The notes: generated from the letters alone by a model not told the origin. A stretch of 12,541 nt of DNA from Candidatus Zixiibacteriota bacterium (GCA_030615745.1 JAUWYR010000054.1:1-12541); one strand, 5' to 3'. Positions 5,342-12,136 are shown, counted from the first letter of the stretch. Program-made: numbers and translations.

Positions 5342-6469
5342 ATGATTGATTTTGAAAATATTGTTGATCAGGAGCTTGTTAAAAAAATACTTTCCGGAGC
5401 GTTAAAAAAAGATAAGTTAGCTCACGCTTATCTGTTTTATGGAGAACAGGGAGTTGGAAAATGGGCTATGGGTCTGGAGCTTGCTAAGGCGGTCAACTGT
5501 GAGAATAAAAAAATTATACCATGCCAGAAGTGTAACATTTGTAAAAAAATCTCCAGGCTAATCCATCCAGATGTGAGATTGATATTTCCTCTGCCACCTT
5601 TAGAAGGTAAAAGCGAGAGTCAAAAAGAGGCTGAAAAACAAAAATTGATCCGAAATTTAAAAGAGATAAAAACATCTGATACTTATGCAACTCTTAGATT
5701 CTTTAAAAAAACCACAATCTCTGTGGATGAGATACGGGAGATGAAAAATCATCTTAATCTCAAGCCCAATGAGGGTAAAAAAAAGGTTGTGATAATAAAG
5801 GATATTGAAAATCTATCTTATTCTGGTGCTAACTCCATGCTTAAAGTCTTGGAGGAGCCTCCAGGTGATTCCCTTTTAATTTTAACTACCAAAAGTGTTG
5901 ACCGACTTCTTCTCACCATAGTATCGAGATGTCAGCTTTTAAAATTCAGCTTAATTCCAAAAGACTTTATCAAAGGTGAGTTGGAAAAAAGGTTAAAACT
6001 TTCCTCAAAGAAAGCCTCATTTATTGCGAATATATCTAAAGGAAGTCTGGGAAAAGCAATATATTTAGCTCAGAAGGAGGGTCCACTTGCACAAAAAAAA
6101 GCAAAAGATTTTTTAAAACTCTGTTTTGAAAATGACTTCTCCGAAACCATAGATTTCGTTGAGAAGGTTTCAAAGGAATATACAAGGGAGGAGGTTTTAG
6201 AATTAATTGATGGTTGTATCTTAGTTTTCAAAGACCTATCGTCAATATCCTTCGGATGTTTTTTCTCGGAGGCAGAAAAAAAAGAAAAGTTAAAAGATAA
6301 AGATTTAGAATTGCTTAGAACTTTTTTTAAATCATTTTCGCAAATCGTTATCGGAATAAGGGAGGCAGAGAAGACAAAGAGGGCTATTGAGCAAAATGTG
6401 GGTGTTGATCTTGCTTTATTGGCATTTTTAATTAAATTAAAAGATAAAAAAGAATTGATGGTAAAATAG
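5342..6469 (+). CDS. holB: DNA polymerase III clamp-loader subunit delta prime
   Basis: This AAA+ family protein of 375 residues would be part of the clamp loader that places the sliding clamp on primed DNA. LAHAYLFYGEQGVGK (26-40) contains the P-loop, but the residue after the Lys is Trp instead of Ser/Thr, consistent with delta prime subunits that do not hydrolyse ATP. C53, C61, C64 and C67 form the zinc-binding module of the family. ANSMLKVLEEPP (163-174) is the conserved segment of clamp-loader subunits, and TIVSRCQLLKF (192-202) carries the SRC motif whose Arg acts as the arginine finger. The remainder is the helical collar domain. The start codon is 1 nt after the pdxA stop, with an A-rich leader and no Shine-Dalgarno, so translation probably depends on coupling. 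The PSP1 gene starts 2 nt downstream. Confidence 0.9.
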   Translation: MIDFENIVDQELVKKILSGALKKDKLAHAYLFYGEQGVGKWAMGLELAKAVNCENKKIIPCQKCNICKKISRLIHPDVRLIFPLPPLEGKSESQKEAEKQKLIRNLKEIKTSDTYATLRFFKKTTISVDEIREMKNHLNLKPNEGKKKVVIIKDIENLSYSGANSMLKVLEEPPGDSLLILTTKSVDRLLLTIVSRCQLLKFSLIPKDFIKGELEKRLKLSSKKASFIANISKGSLGKAIYLAQKEGPLAQKKAKDFLKLCFENDFSETIDFVEKVSKEYTREEVLELIDGCILVFKDLSSISFGCFFSEAEKKEKLKDKDLELLRTFFKSFSQIVIGIREAEKTKRAIEQNVGVDLALLAFLIKLKDKKELMVK

Positions 6470-6471
6470 TT

Positions 6472-7281
6472 ATGCCAGATCTATATTTAGTTGAATTCAA
6501 AGGAGCAAGAAAGGGATATTATTTGAATCCTAAAGGTCTTCTAATCCAGAAATTTGATTTTGTAGTTGTGCAGGCAGAAAAAGGGGAGGACCTTGGAAGG
6601 GTGAAGTTTTGTGTAGAAAAAGATGACCTTTCTTTTTTAGGTGATAAGCGTTTGTCTATTTTAAGAAAGGTGACTAATAAAGACTTAGAAAAACTCTCTG
6701 CTAATCAAAAGAGGGAAAAAGAGGCTTTGAAGGAGTGTAAAAGGATGGTTATGGAGAGGAATATGGAGATGAAGCTTGTCGATTGTGAATTCCAGTTCGA
6801 TTGTAATAAGGTTACCTTCTATTTCACCGCTGATAAAAGAATAGATTTTCGTGAGTTGGTTAAGGAGTTAGCTTCTTTGTACAAGACAAGGATCGAGTTA
6901 CGTCAGATAGGGGTGAGGGATGAAGCTAAAAGGATGGGAGGGTATGGACCTTGTGGGCTTCCACTTTGCTGTGCCAACATTCTTAAGGATTTCGAGCCTA
7001 TCTCCACTCAACTGGTAAAGGAACAAAATCTAACTTTGAGCCCAACCAAGATATCGGGTAATTGCGGAAGGCTTTTGTGTTGCCTGCTTTTTGAAAAAGA
7101 TTTTTACGACAAGACTCTTCCCTTATATCCTAAATTAGGCTCTAAGTTTCTAACAGAGAAAGGCGAAGGAATTGTTGAAAAAATTAATCTCTTCAAGGAA
7201 TATATTGTGATAAAATACGAGGATGGCGAGGAAGAAAAGGTCACTTTATCCGAGATAAAAAAAAGGAAAAAAAAGAATTAA
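6472..7281 (+). CDS. PSP1 domain protein, RicT/YaaT-like
   Basis: The 269-residue protein has the PSP1 C-terminal domain over about residues 60-165 (for example RIDFRELVKELASLYKTRIE, then LRQIGVRDEAKRMGGYG). Two cysteine clusters follow: CGLPLCC (161-167) and CGRLLCC (198-204). In Bacillus subtilis the homologue RicT (YaaT) belongs to the RicA-RicF-RicT complex, which binds Fe-S clusters and is needed for RNase Y-dependent RNA maturation and for development. The cysteine pattern supports iron-sulfur binding here. RicA and RicF partners are not in the window. The Lys-rich tail (KKRKKKN) is unremarkable. The gene begins 2 nt after holB, matching the holB-yaaT neighbourhood of Firmicutes. I leave the symbol blank because the Ric complex is not established outside that group. 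Confidence 0.88.
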   Translation: MPDLYLVEFKGARKGYYLNPKGLLIQKFDFVVVQAEKGEDLGRVKFCVEKDDLSFLGDKRLSILRKVTNKDLEKLSANQKREKEALKECKRMVMERNMEMKLVDCEFQFDCNKVTFYFTADKRIDFRELVKELASLYKTRIELRQIGVRDEAKRMGGYGPCGLPLCCANILKDFEPISTQLVKEQNLTLSPTKISGNCGRLLCCLLFEKDFYDKTLPLYPKLGSKFLTEKGEGIVEKINLFKEYIVIKYEDGEEEKVTLSEIKKRKKKN

Positions 7282-7344
7282 GGCTATCCCATAGCTTAAA
7301 AAAAGCCCGGACCAAAACTTAAGGAGACTAAGATGATATGCTTT

Positions 7345-7418
7345 GAGATTGCTTCACTTCGTTCGCAATGACAGATGTTTCCTCTGTCATTGCGAGGGCA
7401 GAAGCCCCGAAGCAATCT
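7345..7418. repeat. Widespread palindromic repeat (TCATTGCGA type)
   Basis: AGATTGCTTC (7346-7355) pairs with GAAGCAATCT (7409-7418), and TCGCAATGACAGA (7363-7375) pairs perfectly with TCTGTCATTGCGA (7383-7395). The 3' arm carries a small extra GGGC/GCCC hairpin. This is the palindrome behind the spurious peptide VIANEVKQS that is often annotated in unrelated bacterial genomes; the minus strand here reads exactly that. It lies in the 281-nt gap between the PSP1 gene and metG. Confidence 0.8.
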
Positions 7419-7430
7419 TTTCGCTCTTTG

Positions 7431-7484
7431 GGGATGTTATTATCACCAACCCATCCTTCCCTTGCGGGGAATGAAAAACATCCC
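7431..7484. other. Inverted repeat with inner hairpin upstream of metG
   Basis: GGGATGTT (7431-7438) pairs with AACATCCC (7477-7484). Inside, TTCCC pairs with GGGAA. It directly follows the TCATTGCGA palindrome and may be part of the same insertion. No promoter or T-box motif could be recognised before metG. Confidence 0.45.
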
Positions 7485-7552
7485 TTTTGAGCAGAGAGAT
7501 AAAAAAGGATTGAAATTAAAAAGTAACCTGAAAAAAAAATGAAAACAAACTT

Positions 7553-7565
7553 GGGAGGTAACTTG
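7553..7565 (+). promoter_or_regulatory. Ribosome binding site that favours a TTG start for metG
   Basis: GGGAGGT (7553-7559) is a strong Shine-Dalgarno sequence inside the longest metG frame, 4 nt (from GGAGG) before TTG 7563-7565. The upstream ATG at 7539 is preceded only by a run of A residues. The TTG start is therefore preferred and shortens the protein by eight residues. Confidence 0.65.
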
Positions 7566-9464
7566 AAAAATTCAAAGAGGTTTTTTTTCACCACTCCTAT
7601 ATATTACGTTAACGACAGACCCCATATCGGTCAAGCCTATACAACGATCGCCACAGATGTTTTAGTTCGCTTCAAAAAATTAGCCAATAAAAAGACTTTC
7701 TTTTTAACCGGGACTGATGAACATGGAAGCAAAGTCTACAAGTCAGCTCAAAATGCTAAGCTGGACCCCCAGAAGTTCTGTGATATAATCAGTAGCTTTT
7801 TCAAAGATCTGTGGAAAAATTTAAAGATCGAATACGATTATTTTGTCAGGACAACAGATAAAAGACATGAAAAAGCAGTCCAGGATTTTTTAGAAAAACT
7901 TTATAATTCCAGGACAGAAAAAGGTGAACCTGTGATCTATAAGGGAGAATATAAGGGTCTTTATTGTGTTGGTTGCGAGAAATTCATAACAGAGAAGGAA
8001 CTGGTAGGTGGGCTTTGCCCTGACCATCAGAGAAAACCTGAGCTTTTATCTGAGAAAAACTATTTTTTCAGGCTCTCAGCTTACCTTCCCCAGGTGAAGG
8101 AATTGATCCTAAAAGATGAAATAAGAATACTTCCAGAGGAGAGGAAAAAAGAGGTTTTAGGACTGTTCAAGCAAAAATTAGAGGATTTCTCCATCTCAAG
8201 AGAAAGGGTGAAGTGGGGAATAACTCTTCCTTTTGACAGAAGTCAAAAAGCATATGTTTGGGTGGATGCCCTGCAGAACTACATCACCGCAATTGGATAT
8301 GGTGATGACAAAAAGCAATTCAATTTCTGGTGGAATGAAGGGGAAATAGCTCACTTAATTGGAAAAGACATATTAAAATTCCATTGTATTTTTTGGCCAG
8401 CGATGCTTTTAGCCGGTGGGGAAAAGCCACCTGATACGATCTTTGTACATGGGTTTTTCACCGTGAACGGGCAGAAGATGAGCAAATCCTTGGGAAATGT
8501 AATAGATCCGAATTATCTTCAAAAAAAATATGGCTCAGATGGTGTGCGCTATCTTCTGTTAACCCAGTTCCCATTTGGGCAGGATGGGGATATTCAGGAG
8601 AAAAGATTTATAGAGAAATACAACTCTGACCTTGCAAATGATTTTGGAAATTTGGTTAGCAGAATTTTGAAGATGGTATCCGATTTTTACAAAGGAAAAA
8701 TCCCAGAGCCAAAATCCTACGGAAGTTTAGAAAAATCGTTAATTGACCACACAGAAAATACAAAAAAAGATGTTTTTGAGGATATTGAGAATTTCAGAAT
8801 AGATTCAGCAACAGAAAAGATTTTAAAGTTGGTAAGAAAAACAAATAAGTATATTGAAGAGTCAGCACCCTGGAATTTAGCTAAAAAGAATGAGTTGGAT
8901 AAATTGAGCACTGTTCTTTATACCGGGTGCGAATGTTTGAGAATACTCTCTTTTCTTTTCTACCCCTTTTTACCTTCCAAATGCAAAAGGATAAGGGAGC
9001 TTTTAGGATTTGGCTCTGATGAGCTCGAACCTGTAAAAGAATATGATAAAAGCTGGGGTGTTTTGACACCCGGGACAAAGGTTTTAAAGCCTGAATCTTT
9101 ATTCCCAAGGATTTCCAAGGAGAAAGTGATGGAGAAAAAAAATGAGATAACTTTTGATGAGTTTTCAAAGCTTGATTTAAGGGTTGCTGAGATAAAAGAA
9201 GCTGAAAAGGTTTCAGGAACAAATAAGCTTTTGAAGCTAAAGATTAATATAGGTGATGAGGAGAGGACAATTGTGGCTGGAATTGCCCAGTATTATTCAC
9301 CAGAGGAGCTTTTAGGCAAAAAGATTGCAGTTGTTATCAATTTAGCTCCTGCTAAGATAAAAGGAATCGAGTCAAAGGGAATGCTTTTAGCAGCAGAGGA
9401 TGAGAAGAATCTGGGTTTGTTGATATTGGATAAGGATATGAAGCCGGGGACTAAGATACATTAG
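7563..9464 (+). CDS. metG: Methionyl-tRNA synthetase with C-terminal tRNA-binding domain
   Basis: This class I synthetase charges tRNA-Met with methionine in the cytoplasm. From TTG 7563 it has 633 residues; ATG 7539 would give 641. Using the 641 numbering, the catalytic HIGH motif is PHIGQAY (28-34) after FTTPIYYVNDR, and KMSKS is GQKMSKSLGN (311-320). The connective insertion has CVGC (143-146) and CPDH (160-163), a single zinc knuckle of the type seen in Thermus MetRS. IEESAPWNLAKK belongs to the anticodon-binding helical domain. Residues from about 534 (ITFDEFSKLDLRVAEI ...) form the Arc1p/Trbp111-like OB-fold tRNA-binding domain, with SKGMLLAA near the C-terminus. It follows the PSP1 gene after a 281-nt repeat-bearing gap, so co-transcription with holB-PSP1 is possible but not shown. 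Copy 2 of the structured element starts 10 nt after its stop. Confidence 0.95.
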   Translation: MKNSKRFFFTTPIYYVNDRPHIGQAYTTIATDVLVRFKKLANKKTFFLTGTDEHGSKVYKSAQNAKLDPQKFCDIISSFFKDLWKNLKIEYDYFVRTTDKRHEKAVQDFLEKLYNSRTEKGEPVIYKGEYKGLYCVGCEKFITEKELVGGLCPDHQRKPELLSEKNYFFRLSAYLPQVKELILKDEIRILPEERKKEVLGLFKQKLEDFSISRERVKWGITLPFDRSQKAYVWVDALQNYITAIGYGDDKKQFNFWWNEGEIAHLIGKDILKFHCIFWPAMLLAGGEKPPDTIFVHGFFTVNGQKMSKSLGNVIDPNYLQKKYGSDGVRYLLLTQFPFGQDGDIQEKRFIEKYNSDLANDFGNLVSRILKMVSDFYKGKIPEPKSYGSLEKSLIDHTENTKKDVFEDIENFRIDSATEKILKLVRKTNKYIEESAPWNLAKKNELDKLSTVLYTGCECLRILSFLFYPFLPSKCKRIRELLGFGSDELEPVKEYDKSWGVLTPGTKVLKPESLFPRISKEKVMEKKNEITFDEFSKLDLRVAEIKEAEKVSGTNKLLKLKINIGDEERTIVAGIAQYYSPEELLGKKIAVVINLAPAKIKGIESKGMLLAAEDEKNLGLLILDKDMKPGTKIH

Positions 9465-9474
9465 ATGAAAAATT

Positions 9475-9572
9475 TTGGAGTATGCGAAGCTCGAAGAGTC
9501 TTGACGACATCTCCGTATGGATCAAGAGATTGACGATAAACCTTCAGGTTTGTCAATTTGACAAAGCTGAAG
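9475..9572 (+). repeat. Structured intergenic element, copy 2
   Basis: It begins TTGGAGTATGCGAAG like copy 1 and shares ACGATAAACCTTNAGGTTT. Hairpin A is TTGAC-GAT-AAACCT (9530-9543) with AGGTTTGTCAA (9546-9556), the GAT being bulged. Hairpin B is CTTCAGGTTTGTC (9542-9554) with GACAAAGCTGAAG (9560-9572), 12 pairs with one G-G mismatch in the same place as in copy 1. A and B compete for the same bases. An additional 5' pairing GGAG-T-ATG (9477-9484) with CATCTCC (9508-9514) is possible. It sits between metG and a methyltransferase gene. An open frame over it (9482-9742) mirrors the hairpins and looks non-coding. Confidence 0.6.
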
Positions 9573-9580
9573 TCGTAGAT

Positions 9581-9599
9581 CCCCCGCATTTTGCGGGGG
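9581..9599. other. Very stable GC hairpin after element copy 2
   Basis: CCCCCGCA (9581-9588) pairs perfectly with TGCGGGGG (9592-9599) across TTT. The next bases are GGCTTTACAC, without a real T-tract, so intrinsic termination is uncertain. It may be the final stem of the upstream element or the terminator of metG. Confidence 0.5.
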
Positions 9600-9607
9600 G
9601 CTTTACA

Positions 9608-9643
9608 CTCCAAATAGCTCTGGAGTTAAAGCCTTTAGGTTTA
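9608..9643. repeat. Short hairpin repeats related to the structured element
   Basis: ACTCCA (near 9608) pairs with TGGAGT (near 9621), and ACTCCAAA is also the reverse complement of the TTTGGAGT that opens copy 2 at 9474. CCTTTAGGTTTA (9632-9643) is a third occurrence of the 12-mer found in copy 1. The rest of the gap up to 9728 shows nothing further except the ribosome binding site at 9716-9721. Confidence 0.45.
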
Positions 9644-9728
9644 CTTTTTATGAATGGAATTGATTCCGGTGGACATTTCGGAGATAAGAAGTTATGCAAA
9701 ATTGGCTTGATGCCCAGGAGGAAGAAAG

Positions 9729-10523
9729 ATGTTAGAGGATAAATCAAAAGATATTGAAAGTATCAGAAAGAGGTGGGACGAACATTCGAAAAGATATGAT
9801 GAATGGTATGAGACTTTTGAGGGCGCTGTTGAACACCATGTGGACTGGGAGCTTCTAAAAGGATATCTTCCCCAAAAAAAAGATGCAAAGATATTAGATG
9901 CTGCTGGCGGGACCGGGAGGATAACACTCCCTCTGGCGAAGATTGGATATTCAGTTACTCTATGTGACATCTCTCCAAGAATGTTAGATGTGGCAAGGCA
10001 AAAATTGAAAACAGAGGGGGTCTTAGATAAAGTAGAAATCTTCGAATGTGATGTTTTAAACCTTCGTTTTGCCGACGAGAGTTTCGATTTTGTCCTGTGC
10101 TGGGATGGGATGATCGAAGCCATAAAAGAGCTCATACGAGTGACAAAGAGGGGAGGAAAGATTTCCATATTTCTTTTCAATAAATGCGGTGCTGCCATTA
10201 GCAAGTTTCTCAAAGACCCCGATTCTGCTCTTGCTTTACTTAGATCAAAATCGAATTATGTTTACCATGATGAAGAGAAACACATGGCTGTCAGCGCAGA
10301 AGAAGCAAGAAAGTTGTTTGAAGCAGAAGGGATCAGAGTTATCGATATATATGCTGTTTGTGGCTGGATGGATGTACTCTCTATCCCAGAAAAAGTTCTA
10401 AAGTCTAGCAATTGGGATGAAAAATTCTTCAGGCAGACAGCCGAGATGATGTTAAAGTTAGCTAAAGAGCCATCCGTTAGAGGAATGTCAAGACACCTGG
10501 TTCTATATGGGGAGAAAATTTAG
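9729..10523 (+). CDS. Class I SAM-dependent methyltransferase, substrate unknown
   Basis: The 264-residue protein has the Rossmann-like methyltransferase fold. Motif I is ILDAAGGTGRIT (55-66), the acidic residue at the end of strand 2 is in TLCDISPRML (77-86), a following ECDVLNLRFADESFDFVLCWDG (106-127) gives motifs II-III, and LIRVTKRGGKISI (135-147) matches the 'L-K-P-G-G' region. After that come a variable segment and a C-terminal GIRVIDIYAVCGWMDVLS (201-218), as in UbiE/Methyltransf_11-like small-molecule enzymes. No membrane segment is visible. AGGAGG (9716-9721) lies 7 nt before ATG 9729. It is not tightly linked to neighbours: the gap before it is repeat-filled and a stem-loop follows it. 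Neither the methyl acceptor nor the pathway can be inferred. Confidence 0.88.
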   Translation: MLEDKSKDIESIRKRWDEHSKRYDEWYETFEGAVEHHVDWELLKGYLPQKKDAKILDAAGGTGRITLPLAKIGYSVTLCDISPRMLDVARQKLKTEGVLDKVEIFECDVLNLRFADESFDFVLCWDGMIEAIKELIRVTKRGGKISIFLFNKCGAAISKFLKDPDSALALLRSKSNYVYHDEEKHMAVSAEEARKLFEAEGIRVIDIYAVCGWMDVLSIPEKVLKSSNWDEKFFRQTAEMMLKLAKEPSVRGMSRHLVLYGEKI

Positions 10524-10525
10524 AA

Positions 10526-10644
10526 TGGGAAGGCAACACAGAATGTTGATATCCCAAAAGTTTAGCCAGCCAACATCGCCTAACAGAGGAGGCTGTCGAA
10601 AAATACCTTAAATGTCATTGATTTATATAGAAGCGAGATCGCTT
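10526..10644. other. Stem-loops in the gap after the methyltransferase
   Basis: Directly after the stop, TGGGA-agg-CAACA (10526-10538) folds against TGTTG-ata-TCCCA (10544-10556); no T-tract follows. Further on, CAGCC (10567-10571) can pair with GGCTG (10591-10595), and AAGCGA (10631-10636) pairs with TCGCTT (10639-10644). No gene is visible here. Confidence 0.35.
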
Positions 10645-10719
10645 CCTCGCAACTTCGGGTATGCTCGGAACGATAGGCGAAATATGTCTATAAGAGATCA
10701 AAAATAATGAGGTGAGAAA

Positions 10720-11172
10720 ATGGGAAAAAATGATTTAGTTGCACCATGCGGTGATTATTGTGGTGGCTGTGGACAGTATAATGGATTAATTGTTGAAACA
10801 GCCAAGCAAATGAGAGAATTTGCAGATCTTTACGGATTTGAATTTCGATCCGAAGGGTTGTTCAATTTTAAGCAATTTGTGAAGGGATTAGAATGGTTCA
10901 TCGAGAACGCGAAGTGTCCAGGTTGTCGACAAGGTGGAGGGCCAGCTTGGTGTGAAGTAAAAAAATGCTGTTTTGAAAAAGGATTGCGTATCTGTTTTGA
11001 ATGTGAAGAGTTTCAGTGTTCCAAATTTAAGGAGTATGCAGACCCTGACACGATGGATAGATATAAGAGATTTAAGGAAATAGGATTTGAGAAATGGGTT
11101 CAGGAACAAGTGCAGAAAGCCAAGGAAGGCTATGAAATACATTTGCAGAAAGTAGCATCTTTAAAACCATAG
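10720..11172 (+). CDS. DUF3795 cysteine-rich protein
   Basis: The 150-residue protein matches the DUF3795 pattern: an N-terminal APCGDYCGGCGQYNG (8-22), a central CPGCRQGG (66-73) and WCEVKKCC (77-84), then ICFECEEFQCSKF (91-103). Eleven cysteines lie in the first 100 residues (10, 14, 17, 66, 69, 78, 83, 84, 92, 95, 100), so binding of zinc or an Fe-S cluster is likely. The C-terminal 50 residues are charged and helical (RYKRFKEIGFEKWVQEQVQ). No signal peptide or membrane segment is seen. The family's function is not known; members occur widely in anaerobic bacteria and archaea. GAGGTGA (10709-10715) precedes ATG 10720 by 4 nt. It is a single gene in an accessory stretch with repeats on either side. 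Confidence 0.85.
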   Translation: MGKNDLVAPCGDYCGGCGQYNGLIVETAKQMREFADLYGFEFRSEGLFNFKQFVKGLEWFIENAKCPGCRQGGGPAWCEVKKCCFEKGLRICFECEEFQCSKFKEYADPDTMDRYKRFKEIGFEKWVQEQVQKAKEGYEIHLQKVASLKP

Positions 11173-11243
11173 CAATCAAATGGCAAGATTAATCTGTGGT
11201 GATCGGGCATAAGAGAAAATAAATATGACAACTTCGCATAATA

Positions 11244-11305
11244 CAGCATATACGGATTACTTTGTTAGCCCAAATTTCGGCTTCGCCGATACTCCTTATA
11301 TGCTG
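11244..11305. repeat. Imperfect palindromic element
   Basis: CAGCATATACGGA (11244-11256) pairs with TCCTTATATGCTG (11293-11305) with one mismatch; inside, TCGGC (11277-11281) pairs with GCCGA (11285-11289). The phrase ACTTCGCATAATACAGC just before it is also typical of dispersed repeats. Downstream, up to 11391, the plus frame NVVRNREPRATIGNFLDIH is open without a start codon and may be a gene remnant. The gap is otherwise non-coding. Confidence 0.45.
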
Positions 11306-11396
11306 GGAATGTTGTAAGAAATCGTGAACCACGGGCAACTATTGGCAATTTTTTAGATATCCATGCAACATTTATAAATGAAATGAGGTAGATGAA

Positions 11397-11852
11397 ATGA
11401 GCAATGAAATTAAGGAAAGACATCATCACTCGAATTTTGCTTTCTGGATAATATCTGTGATGCATGACAATCCACTTCTCCCGATTTTTAGAAATCCTTA
11501 CAAGCTACTGGAAGCAGCCGGCCTCAAACCGGGTCAAAAAGTACTGGAGGTTGGATGTGGTCCAGGATTTTTTACAATTCCTGCGGCAAAAATAGTGGGA
11601 AAGGAAGGCACAATTTACGCTGTGGATGTGCATCCGCTTGCGATAAAAAAAGTTCAAAAGAAGGTTGAAAAAGAGGGAATAAAAAATGTGACTCCTATCC
11701 TTGCAAATGCATCTAATACCGGACTACCAGATCGAAGTGTTGACCTTGCCTTCCTTTTTGGTCTTTTTTGCTCTTTCAAGGCGGCAACACGGGTTCAAAT
11801 CCCGTTAGGGGCAGCAAAATATGGAGAAAGTGGAAAAGTTATGAGCATATAA
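11397..11852 (+). pseudogene. Truncated class I methyltransferase (C-terminus lost)
   Basis: Residues 1-123 look like a normal SAM-dependent methyltransferase: an N-terminal HDNPLLPIFRNPYKLLEAAGL (23-43), motif I KVLEVGCGPGFFTIPAA (48-64), the strand-2 acidic residue in YAVDVHPLA (74-82), then LANASNTGLPDRSVDLAFLFGL (102-123). After L123 the expected remainder, including the 'R-V-L-K-P-G-G' strand, is missing. The frame instead runs through the 3' half of a tRNA-Glu gene and stops at 11852, adding about 28 unrelated residues. GAGG at 11385-11388 lies 8 nt before ATG 11397, so it could still be translated, but the protein lacks half of the fold's second part and is probably inactive. The break falls near 11766-11773. 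Confidence 0.8.
11773..11813 (+). other. 3' half of a tRNA-Glu(UUC) gene, remnant or attachment-site copy
   Basis: Reading from the anticodon loop: CTTTCAA (11773-11779, anticodon TTC), the 3' anticodon strand GGCGG (11780-11784), a CAAC variable loop, a T-arm ACGGG/CCCGT closing TTCAAAT (11789-11805), the acceptor strand TAGGGGC (11806-11812) and discriminator A. No CCA follows (GCA instead). The matching 5' half (acceptor GCCCCTA, D-arm) is absent upstream; that sequence is methyltransferase coding. Such 3' tRNA fragments are the usual footprint of integrases that use tRNA genes as attachment sites. Confidence 0.8.
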
Positions 11853-12067
11853 ATTTTCACCTTTTTTCGCCTCAGGAATTTGTTACTCCTTTCAGTGTAA
11901 TAGAACTTGTCTTCTATATGACAGTAATCACGCAAAATACGGGATTCAAATTCTATAGAATCTCTCCTGCTCTTTTGGAGGTATATGCGAAGCATTCATA
12001 CGAATATCCAGATCAAACATTCCCAATCGCGAAAGTCCCCAAAAAAGTGCTTGACAAGATTGCATAA
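11816..12067 (+). pseudogene. Unidentified C-terminal coding fragment
   Basis: Directly after the tRNA fragment, one frame reads KIWRKWKSYEHINFHLFSPQ and continues for 83 codons to TAA 12065-12067, ending VPKKVLDKIA. Composition and hydrophobic pattern look like real protein sequence, but there is no start codon or ribosome binding site at its beginning; the nearest upstream ATG (11768) lies before the tRNA segment. It is therefore probably the 3' part of a gene whose start was lost at the junction. It does not resemble the missing half of the methyltransferase. I do not recognise the family. Confidence 0.5.
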
Positions 12068-12136
12068 ATGATTATAATTAATTATATAAATAGAAGGGAT
12101 TTCTCCGGAAAACGGGCTACAAGACACCATTCATTT

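Noticed and set aside
3955-7564. Shared 14-mer TTGGGAGGTAACTT at 3955 and 7551
   Set aside because: A match of this length is expected about once by chance in a window of this size, and it includes a ribosome-binding-site-like core.
7328-7594. Minus-strand frame ending VIANEVKQSQSISS
   Set aside because: This peptide is a known translation artefact of the TCATTGCGA palindrome, and the frame overlaps the metG start.
9482-9742. 86-codon open frame between metG and the methyltransferase
   Set aside because: It runs through three hairpins, has no ribosome binding site at its start and overlaps the well-supported methyltransferase start.
11735-11813. Complete functional tRNA-Glu gene
   Set aside because: Only the part from the anticodon loop to the discriminator base is present; the 5' acceptor strand and D-arm are missing, and upstream sequence is methyltransferase coding.
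2071-12002. Shared CATTCATACGAAT at about 2072 and 11990
   Set aside because: A 13-base match is expected by chance and flanking sequence does not extend it.
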